Source of the DNA: Planctomycetota bacterium
GTDB lineage: Bacteria > Planctomycetota > Planctomycetia > Pirellulales > Pirellulaceae
Assembly (NCBI GenBank): GCA_003671195.1
Contig: QWPJ01000026.1
Coordinates: forward strand, 1-36,565
DNA length: 36,565 bases
Direction: 5' to 3'
Shown here: positions 1 through 6,474 of the stretch, one piece after another
Position numbering within the stretch: the stretch's first letter is position 1
Layout: each line of letters opens with the position of its first letter
Notes under the pieces: model-generated
Seen by the model: only the letters and a program-made list of their open reading frames with translations
What the model was told of the DNA's origin: nothing
The model's database searches: none
Position numbers and translations under genes: made by a program

Positions 1-232
1 CTGGCGCCGCACCTAGTGCCTGGCACCTGTTTGAGGGGCCGCCGGGCTGAGTTTTGCTAGCATCCGACCTGGCGCCGCACCTTGTGCCCGGCACCGATTT
101 GGGGCCCTGTTTGCTAGCATCCAGCCTGGCGTCGCACCGGGTGCCTGGCACCTGTTTGAGGGGCCGCCGGGCTGAGTTTTGCTAGCATCCGACCTGGCGC
201 CGCACCGGGTGCCTGGCACCGATTTGGGTAAT
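1..232. repeat. Compound tandem repeat with GGTGCC/GGCACC dyads
   Basis: The motif ctggcgccgcac (or ctggcgtcgcac) recurs at 1, 69, 126 and 194, giving alternating spacings of 68, 57 and 68 bp. The array is therefore a 125-bp compound unit present nearly twice. Each copy carries a short inverted repeat of the type GGTGCC-T-GGCACC, and the copies share a block with gaggggccgccgggctgag and gctagcatcc. The left end is cut by the window, so the array may be longer. The open frames across it are low-complexity translations of the repeat and are not called as genes. I see nothing convincing between 233 and 389. Confidence 0.85.
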
Positions 233-389
233 GCTCTTTGCGACGAATCGGCAGCTCATTCAGTTACGGCCTGGCTGTGCGGCAGCCCTTGGCTTGTTTC
301 CCATCCCTGGCGACAGACATCCGTTACCCGATTTCTGGCTCTTAGTACGTTAAGATGCGATGAATTGCGTGAGCTACTCAATCGGCAAA

Positions 390-848
390 TCACTTCGTGA
401 TAGAAAATGAACCGATGGTACCAGTTGGCATACCTCCGAGATCGGTATCCGGATAAGCATCTGAACCACGTGCAGCTCTAACTGATCCACAACAACCCGC
501 GAGTTTTCCGGTTGCATCTGGGAATGCCCAGCCACTCAATTCGTACACTGCGCCCTTGGTCGGCCCCGTCTCACCAGTACCGGTACCCTTGAACTCAGCA
601 GGTTTACCTGCGTCGCCCGGCGTGAATCTCAAATGGACTTTCAGTTCGATGCCGGGTGCAAATTTAAGTTGTCCAGCAGCTTCCATTTCCGTACCATCAG
701 CGAGCAGAAGTTTTCCCATAGCCCATTTCTTAGCGATGACGTTTGTACCAGGTGCTGCAGCTAACTGCTCGTCAGACGGAAGCAACAGAAAGCTTTGGTA
801 TTGCCAATTCCCTTCGAATGCTGGAATAAACGTTGTATCAGATCCCAC
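390..848 (-). CDS. Hypothetical beta-rich protein, 152 aa
   Basis: I do not recognise a named family. The predicted start is GTG at 848-846, supported by GGAG at 857-860 with an 8-nt spacer. There is no signal peptide or membrane segment. The sequence alternates short hydrophobic strands with Gly/Thr turns and has an FEGNW motif near residue 12, a GKL/GQL strand series in the middle, and a CCGS segment near residue 118. A small beta-barrel such as a calycin/lipocalin-like fold is possible, but that is an inference from the strand pattern and the G-x-W-like motif. It is the most distal gene of the low-GC left segment and lies on the same strand as the next orphan (1076-1600), 227 nt downstream of that gene's stop. 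Confidence 0.6.
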   Translation of the reverse strand: MGSDTTFIPAFEGNWQYQSFLLLPSDEQLAAAPGTNVIAKKWAMGKLLLADGTEMEAAGQLKFAPGIELKVHLRFTPGDAGKPAEFKGTGTGETGPTKGAVYELSGWAFPDATGKLAGCCGSVRAARGSDAYPDTDLGGMPTGTIGSFSITK

Positions 849-1075
849 GATTTAGGCTCCAAGGCTAGGAAAAAAAGTAAAACGAGTGTGACGATTGCGG
901 AATTAGCGTGCACGACTAGGATACGGCCGTGTCGGTCGATCGCCACTCCGGCGGCCCGATCTGACTTACCGCCCCCCAGGTCGACATAGTCGACCAGGAT
1001 CACCGAGCGGGAGCAGGAGAACCAATCATCCGGAAGGGCTCGCAAGTCCCGCTTCGGTGCATCCGAGCGTTCGAG
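849..1075. other. Gap with a possible beta-propeller-repeat remnant
   Basis: This stretch separates two leftward orphan genes. On the minus strand it can be read as a peptide containing GGGKSDRAAGVAIDRHGRI, which resembles beta-propeller repeats of the SBBP type (G-x-G-D-x-x-x-G-I-A-V-D-x-x-G-x-I). That reading frame then runs into the 390-848 gene in another phase, so it cannot be an intact gene. I regard it as non-coding or a decayed fragment. Confidence 0.25.
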
Positions 1076-1600
1076 CTAGCTCCGCATCATGGTTTCAAGA
1101 CCACGCTGCGCAAGACTTTTCGCTCTGAAGCTTCCATTCGGTCCGACGCAAATAGAGACCTGTCTCCAAATTATCGTGTCACCGTTAAGAATCGTAGCGT
1201 CTGGAGCACTTGTAAACACAGCAGTACGATTGTTGCGATTCCTTTGCACGCCCTCTGGACTTACAATATAGTACTGCAGGACTCGGTTGGGATTGGTGGA
1301 CTTCGAATCCTCAAGTATGTAGGTCCCTTCCGCGTAAGGACGGTCGCGTCGGGGAGGCTCGGTAAATTCGACAGTAATGCTGTCGATTTCTTGTCCTGGT
1401 GCAGCAAAAATCGGCGTAAACCCAAACAGACGAACACCCGGGATAACGCCAGAAGCCGCCTTGATCGCGACTGCTTTCATTACGTCATAGACTGTTGGAT
1501 TGTCAGCGACATCTACCGAGATTTCGCGGGTGACGCTGTTTTCGTCACCAGGATATGAACCAAAGTAGATTCCAAGCACTCGAAACTTAACATTGATCAC
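1076..1600 (-). CDS. Hypothetical protein, possible beta-grasp (DUF4430-like) fold, 174 aa
   Basis: I place the start at GTG 1600-1598, because AGGG at 1607-1610 sits 6 nt upstream. An ATG at 1669 would add 23 residues that look unlike the rest. There is no signal peptide. The order of elements suggests a beta-grasp domain: strand (VKFRVLGIYFG), strand (REISVDVADN), helix (TVYDVMKAVAIKA), a middle insertion, then RVLQYYIVSPEG and ILNGDTIIWR near the C-terminus. The last two resemble the YYVNG and L-x-D-G-D-x-I-x-W elements of DUF4430/transcobalamin-C-like domains. This is a fold-level inference. The gene is divergent from the ECF sigma factor across about 330 nt, so it is a candidate target of that sigma factor. 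Confidence 0.6.
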   Translation of the reverse strand: MINVKFRVLGIYFGSYPGDENSVTREISVDVADNPTVYDVMKAVAIKAASGVIPGVRLFGFTPIFAAPGQEIDSITVEFTEPPRRDRPYAEGTYILEDSKSTNPNRVLQYYIVSPEGVQRNRNNRTAVFTSAPDATILNGDTIIWRQVSICVGPNGSFRAKSLAQRGLETMMRS

Positions 1601-1934
1601 GATGCACCCTTTCGGATTGGAGGATAGTTCTCGCCGCACTGGCGAAGATTTGGGACTGTAGGCAATCATTCAGCGGGACTTTTTGAAGCCATCCACCAAA
1701 CGTATCTACGCGCTCGGGACCATCAGTCAGGTAATCGTGACCGATACGTCGCTCGCTGCACACCAAGAAGAACGCGATGGTCTTTCAAGATTTCCGATTC
1801 GGTCCAGCCAATCTATGAAACTTGCCAAAAAATTTGCTTCCCGGGGCTATCGGCATGAGGCGTCGCAGGACTACAATTCGATCGACTTCCTTGCCTATGC
1901 CTCGCCGATCGCACTTGCATCGCGGAGAAAAGTT
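1601..1934. promoter_or_regulatory. Divergent intergenic region upstream of sigma-factor gene
   Basis: This is the non-coding stretch between the GTG start of the leftward orphan and the TTG start of the ECF gene, and it should hold the promoters for both. A frame is open from 1683 into the sigma factor, but its 84 extra codons show no family resemblance. I could not identify convincing -35/-10 hexamers or an ECF-type bipartite promoter by eye. Confidence 0.4.
1924..1927 (+). promoter_or_regulatory. Ribosome binding site for ECF sigma gene
   Basis: GGAG followed by a 7-nt spacer to TTG at 1935-1937. This decides the start, because the in-frame ATG at 1815 and the longest-frame start at 1683 lack a comparable site. 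Confidence 0.6.
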
Positions 1935-2555
1935 TTGAAAGACAATAACGTTCTACGTTTTAACGAGTTGGACGACAGTGTTTCAACAAGCATCCTCGAA
2001 CGGGCAAAGCTTGGTGATCAAGACGCGTTCCGGATCATTACTGATTTGTATGCGGGTCTGGTTTACCACTGGATTAGAAAAGAAGGATTGTCTCCGCAGG
2101 ATGCTCAGGATGTAAGTCAGGAAGTTTTTGGCTCGGTGATCCGTAAACTCAAAAAATTCCATCGAACGAACGTGGGCCAAAGTTTTCGCGCGTGGATAAG
2201 GGTAATCACTCATAACAAAATTACTGATCACCGTCGAAAAAATACCGGTGTCGCAATTCCATTTGGTGGAGACAACCCTCTGCTTGGCTTTGTAACCATC
2301 GAGAAAAACGAGGAGCACGAGGAGAGTAATCACGATAAAGCGGTCCTTTACCAAAAAGCAGTTGAGTTCATCAAAGGGGAATTTGCAGACAAAGATTGTA
2401 GAGCGTTCCTGATGCTTGTAGTTGATGAGATCCCAGCAAGGGATGTTGCGGAAAAACTCGGAATCAGTGTGAATTCGGTGTACATCGCCAAGTCGAGAAT
2501 ACTCAAGCGACTTCATGACGAGTTCGGGGAATTGATTGATGGCGAAACGATTTAG
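1935..2555 (+). CDS. ECF-family RNA polymerase sigma factor
   Basis: Group 4 (ECF) sigma factor that would direct RNA polymerase to a small regulon. With the TTG start at 1935 it is 206 aa, the usual ECF length; the frame is open from 1683, which would give 290 aa. Sigma region 2 is clear: the core-binding helix DAQDVSQEVF at residues 56-65 and FRAWIRVITHNKITDHRR at 84-101. A linker (102-137) leads to region 4 with the helix-turn-helix IPARDVAEKLGISVNSVY at 166-183 and the typical ending SRILKRLHDEFGELI. The kinase gene begins 25 nt downstream, so the two are probably co-transcribed. ECF factors genetically linked to Ser/Thr kinases are an established planctomycete arrangement, and control through the adjacent kinase protein is the natural inference. 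Confidence 0.9.
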   Translation: MKDNNVLRFNELDDSVSTSILERAKLGDQDAFRIITDLYAGLVYHWIRKEGLSPQDAQDVSQEVFGSVIRKLKKFHRTNVGQSFRAWIRVITHNKITDHRRKNTGVAIPFGGDNPLLGFVTIEKNEEHEESNHDKAVLYQKAVEFIKGEFADKDCRAFLMLVVDEIPARDVAEKLGISVNSVYIAKSRILKRLHDEFGELIDGETI

Positions 2556-2580
2556 GTGAAACAGGGAGTACGCCATTCAA

Positions 2581-5500
2581 ATGGAATTGTCGCGCGAAAC
2601 AATAGACTCATCGGATCAATGCCCAACCGGCCCTGAGTGGCAAGCATATGCCGTTGGCAGAGTAGAACAGCAGGCCCTACAGTTGATGTCTAGTCACCTG
2701 CTGGCCTGTCAACAGTGCTTGGAAGTCCTAGATAGGATTTCCTCGAAAGAATCAAAACCGCATCCAAACGAGCCAATATCCCCGTTTCTCTTGGAGGAAA
2801 ATTGCATTCGCCTCGAGGAGATGCTCGCAGGAATCCAAGTTCAATGGGAAGCTCCAACGGACTCGGCGGACTCCAGCGATGATTCATCGTCGCTAGAATC
2901 CTTTAAAATGTTGGGAAGATTTGAAATCCAAGGTGTATTGGGTACAGGCGGATTTGGCCGTGTGTTTTTGGGTTACGATCCACTACTGAAACGGTCCGTC
3001 GCGATAAAAGCCCCAAAGCGCACGGCATTTGGAACCGAAGGCGACCTGGAGAACTTTCTCACCGAAGCACGGCATGCGGCTGCGTTGGATCATCCAAACA
3101 TCGTACCGATTTATGACATTTTGGGAGATGCGTCGGGGCATACAATTATCGTCATGAAGCATGTGTGTGGGAAACCATTGTCCCCTCAGCACAAAATGGG
3201 GAAAACTGCCTTAGAAACAACCGTGCGACAGATGATCGTTGTCGCCAAAGCCATACACTACGCTCACGAACGAGGATTTGTCCACCGAGATCTCAAGCCG
3301 TCGAATATCCTGATTGACGAGTTCGGGCAACCCCATGTTACCGACTTTGGATTGGGAATGAACCTTTCAGAACTATCCTCGAAACACATAAGTCGGGGAG
3401 GGACTCCTCCCTACATGTCGCCAGAGCAGGTTCGTCATGATGTGCTGATGATAGACCGACGCTCCGACATTTGGGCGATCGGAGTCGTGCTATCTGAACT
3501 GGTACACGGGCGACGACCTTTCCCTCAAAAAAACCGAGACAAGCTATTTCATGAAATACAGAACGATGAGCCGCTCATCGAGTCGACACGAGAAACTTAT
3601 GAAATAGATGGTATTATCAGACGTTGTTTAAGTAAGGATCCTGCAGATCGATATCCCACTGCGGAGAGCTTAGCGAATCAACTACAGGACCTACACAATC
3701 GATGCTTTTCTACGGGCCTCAAGAAGTGGTTGTATGGGGGAAGGCGAAAACTGGTCATCTTATCCTCGCTCGTTGTGATCGCTGCCTCATTTTGGGGATA
3801 CTTAATTCTTGAAAAGCAAAAACAGATCCATTTGACGTTCTCTCAGATCAAGAATGCATCGATAAGCAGTCTTCCCTTTTTGCTTGGAAAGCTCAGGCAA
3901 CTCAAACCGTCGCAGGAAACATTGGCAGCAGATCTTGAAACTCCAACCACCAATACCGCTGTATTTAACCGAAACCTAACGTTGCTGGTTTTTGGAGATC
4001 GCAGTGAACAGACAACCGAACGAGCCATTAGCTTTTTGCAAACAGCCGATGCTGGTGAAATAGACTCTGTTGGCGAATGCATCGTCGATGGACCGACTAA
4101 AACGTTCCTGGAACCAATCGTGGTTCAGCGACTACATGAGTCTCTCGATGCATCCGATACGGATTCAGCCCTAAGGCTTGCAGCTCTGCTGTCCTACCTC
4201 AATCCCCGAAACTCCATTTGGCCATCTCTCAGCAGGAGTGTTTCATCAACCCTTGTCTCTATGCCTCAACTCGAAATGCAGCAATGGTTGACTTGTTTTG
4301 ATCAAGTCGGTTCAAAATACTTAGGCAAATCCTTGGGCGAGTTTGCTCTAGCTGGAAATGCCTCTCGCGAAACGCGACTTAACGCTACTGTCGCCCTAGT
4401 CAAGTTTTTTGCTGCGGATACAGATTTTTTGAGTGGATTGATTTGCGATTTGGAAGAATTTCAGATCCCGACAGTCATGCTAGCGCTTCGTGATCGACGA
4501 ACAGCAGCACTCGCATCATTGAAAAAACTCCACAGGGAATCCCAATTTGGAATACCCTCCTCAGGCCAGAGTAATCTCGCACGCTCAATCTCCATGCCAG
4601 CTCAGGTCTCAAATTTAGCCATTGCAACTTGGCTACTTGGAGATCAAGAGATCGCATTCGATTCGTTCCAGAGCTCGACTGACGCAACGCTTCTGACTCT
4701 TTTTGTTCACAAGCTTTCGAATCTAGATTTAGATTCAAAACCCGTCTTTGACAGTCTTTTGAGCCTGAAAGACAGAAATGACCAACGATCCTCAACAATC
4801 AAATTCGGCTTATTGCAACTGCTTTCACGATTGCGAGCGGACCAAATTCCAAACGCCGAGTTGGAGGGCTTGCTGAATTACTTTTGGCTCCATGACCCAG
4901 ACTGCGGCATTCACTCGATGGCAAGGCTGAACGCGTCGAAATTTGACATTAAACTAAACGCACCTCCGTTTGCTCAAAATAGTACTTGGCTCGTAGATGA
5001 AATCGGAGGGCAGTATCAAGATTTCGTGGTCATTGAACCTTGTATCGCGGCACTCGGAATGCCAGATGGCCAAATTGAACCGCTTTTGACCGACCCATGG
5101 CCTTGGCACGATCGAAGGTTTACAAGATGTATCGCGATCGCCACGAACGAAGTGACGATCAAACAATTCAGAGTTTTTCTTCCCGAGTATTTTGCAACCG
5201 ATCCGATGTTGACTGAAGCGGATCCAGATGCCGCGATGGCTATGGTATCCATTCAAGCGGCGTACAGTTTCTGCAATAGCTGGTCGGTCGCATCAGGACT
5301 ACAGACGTGCTATGAAGCGAGAAGTGACCAAGACGGTCAAGAAAAGCTTTATCCCAAGACGAATCATCTCGCACTCAATGGTTATCGATTACCTACGGAC
5401 GGGGAATGGGAATTGGCATGCCGGTCTGGTACCACCACAAACAGGTTTTACGGCGATGCAGAACACCTAGAACACCAATACGGATGGGTAAGCGAAACAC

Positions 5501-5823
5501 CAGGGATTCAATTCTACAACGGTGCGTATACTTCTCAACCCGTAGCTCGCTTTTTACCAAATCGTTGGGGATTGTTCGACATGTACGGGAATGTCAAAGA
5601 GATTTGCGATCGCAGTTGCGACCCAATACGAGACAGCGATGAGTTCATTGATGACGAAGCAATATCGGAAGCGAGTCCATATGGAGGCCCAAGAATTAGA
5701 GGGGTGTCTTTGGATGCTCCGGGTGAGCTTTGGGGCTTCAGCTATTGCCGAACGGATCGTATCGTTGGCGAACCGGATCCACTGAACGGATTCCGGGTCG
5801 TCAGAACTTTACTTGGCGAGTAA
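2581..5823 (+). CDS. Transmembrane Ser/Thr kinase: anti-sigma-like zinc motif, kinase, C-terminal FGE domain
   Basis: 1080-aa sensor-kinase fusion. Residues 14-46 contain C14 and H39-x3-C43-x2-C46, the pattern of zinc-binding anti-sigma (ZAS) domains. Residues about 113-370 are a complete Hanks-type kinase: glycine loop GTGGFG 121-126, K143 of VAIK, E162, HRDLKPSN 235-242, DFG 255-257 and SPE 280-282. One membrane span lies at about 391-410 behind a basic stretch, putting the kinase in the cytoplasm. Residues 411 to about 800 are a helix-rich region of unknown fold. From about 800 to the end is a sulfatase-modifying-factor/C-lectin fold (RLPTDGEWELACR, WGLFDMYGNVKEICD, NGFRVVR), predicted extracytoplasmic and probably a ligand sensor. 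In the segment matching the FGE catalytic site only one Cys (SYCR) is evident, so oxidase activity is doubtful. The gene follows the ECF gene by 25 nt. Confidence 0.92.
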   Translation: MELSRETIDSSDQCPTGPEWQAYAVGRVEQQALQLMSSHLLACQQCLEVLDRISSKESKPHPNEPISPFLLEENCIRLEEMLAGIQVQWEAPTDSADSSDDSSSLESFKMLGRFEIQGVLGTGGFGRVFLGYDPLLKRSVAIKAPKRTAFGTEGDLENFLTEARHAAALDHPNIVPIYDILGDASGHTIIVMKHVCGKPLSPQHKMGKTALETTVRQMIVVAKAIHYAHERGFVHRDLKPSNILIDEFGQPHVTDFGLGMNLSELSSKHISRGGTPPYMSPEQVRHDVLMIDRRSDIWAIGVVLSELVHGRRPFPQKNRDKLFHEIQNDEPLIESTRETYEIDGIIRRCLSKDPADRYPTAESLANQLQDLHNRCFSTGLKKWLYGGRRKLVILSSLVVIAASFWGYLILEKQKQIHLTFSQIKNASISSLPFLLGKLRQLKPSQETLAADLETPTTNTAVFNRNLTLLVFGDRSEQTTERAISFLQTADAGEIDSVGECIVDGPTKTFLEPIVVQRLHESLDASDTDSALRLAALLSYLNPRNSIWPSLSRSVSSTLVSMPQLEMQQWLTCFDQVGSKYLGKSLGEFALAGNASRETRLNATVALVKFFAADTDFLSGLICDLEEFQIPTVMLALRDRRTAALASLKKLHRESQFGIPSSGQSNLARSISMPAQVSNLAIATWLLGDQEIAFDSFQSSTDATLLTLFVHKLSNLDLDSKPVFDSLLSLKDRNDQRSSTIKFGLLQLLSRLRADQIPNAELEGLLNYFWLHDPDCGIHSMARLNASKFDIKLNAPPFAQNSTWLVDEIGGQYQDFVVIEPCIAALGMPDGQIEPLLTDPWPWHDRRFTRCIAIATNEVTIKQFRVFLPEYFATDPMLTEADPDAAMAMVSIQAAYSFCNSWSVASGLQTCYEARSDQDGQEKLYPKTNHLALNGYRLPTDGEWELACRSGTTTNRFYGDAEHLEHQYGWVSETPGIQFYNGAYTSQPVARFLPNRWGLFDMYGNVKEICDRSCDPIRDSDEFIDDEAISEASPYGGPRIRGVSLDAPGELWGFSYCRTDRIVGEPDPLNGFRVVRTLLGE

Positions 5824-5887
5824 ACGAAACACGTATTTGATTGAAGTTACTTGGTTTTTATTTTTTTAACTTTAGAAGGATAGAGCG

Positions 5888-6220
5888 ATGCCAGACGGTC
5901 TCCCTATTGACGTATTACCTGCGAATCCAAATTGGAGTCCTGATCCCCAACAACTTAGTGATTGGAAAACCAACTATCCGGACGTCTTATTCAAAGCAAA
6001 TTCCATCAATCCCGACTGGGTTGATTCGAATGGTAATGTTGTTTCGACCATGCCTATATCGCCAAGCGGTTTTGTAATTTATGAATGGCAGATAGGTTCA
6101 GGGAGAGGTGAATGGGTTGTGATTGAAAATCGTTGCAGAACTGGCTACAATCCAGTCCCCCCCCTCGCAGTTCCGGGTGCCATGCCACTTGGTATGCGAA
6201 TTGCAAAACCATGCAATTAG
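5888..6220 (+). CDS. Hypothetical protein, 110 aa
   Basis: No family recognised. The ATG start is supported by AAGGA at 5876-5880 with a 7-nt spacer. The protein begins MPDGLPIDVLPANPNW, is rich in Pro, Asn and Trp, has no signal peptide or membrane span, and ends in a Pro-rich tail with two cysteines (RCRTGY and KPCN). It follows the kinase stop by 64 nt on the same strand with no obvious terminator between, so it may be the third gene of the ECF-kinase operon and could be a substrate or effector. That role is inference from position only. Confidence 0.6.
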   Translation: MPDGLPIDVLPANPNWSPDPQQLSDWKTNYPDVLFKANSINPDWVDSNGNVVSTMPISPSGFVIYEWQIGSGRGEWVVIENRCRTGYNPVPPLAVPGAMPLGMRIAKPCN

Positions 6221-6326
6221 GGCATCCATTTTGGCCCATCCGGCATTATCACGGGTCGAGATCCAATCCACTGCAGTAGAACAATACAGCCGTTTTGAAG
6301 TTTTCGATGTTGCGATAGCCTCGTGA

Positions 6327-6473
6327 TCATGGACTTGCAATCGATCGCCTCACGAAGCGAACACAAAGCCCGCCAATTCCAAAGATAAGCAGACTGCCCG
6401 GTTCCGGGACCGCTTGAGACTGGGTTGCAAATACCGCGAACCGATCGAACACAAGAAAGTCTTGTCCGGTATC
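6327..6473 (-). pseudogene. 3'-terminal remnant of a PEP-CTERM protein gene
   Basis: Read on the minus strand, this frame ends with AVPEPGSLLIFGIGGL, then CVRFVRRS and a stop at 6329-6327. That is the complete PEP-CTERM sorting signal: a VPEP motif, a hydrophobic membrane segment and a basic tail. The preceding residues (QDFLVFDRFAVFATQSQ) resemble the usual run-in from a beta-rich exported domain. Nothing upstream can supply the missing body, because the frame runs into the 3' end of the DUF5690 gene in another phase within about 150 nt. I read it as the leftover end of a truncated exported protein at the border of the low-GC segment. A chance match is unlikely given the ordered motif. Confidence 0.65.
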
Positions 6474-6474
6474 G

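Noticed and set aside
13-219. Open frame of 68 codons across the left repeat
   Set aside because: The peptide is a direct translation of the tandem repeat (repeated P-G/R-C-R blocks) with no independent coding signal.
2581-5823. Diversity-generating retroelement target
   Set aside because: The fold is compatible, but no reverse transcriptase, template repeat or accessory gene is present in the window.
6098-6340. Minus-strand frame with STAVDWISTRDNAGWAKMDAL, considered as a transposase fragment
   Set aside because: No catalytic motif or terminal inverted repeats could be seen, and most of it overlaps the better supported 5888-6220 gene.
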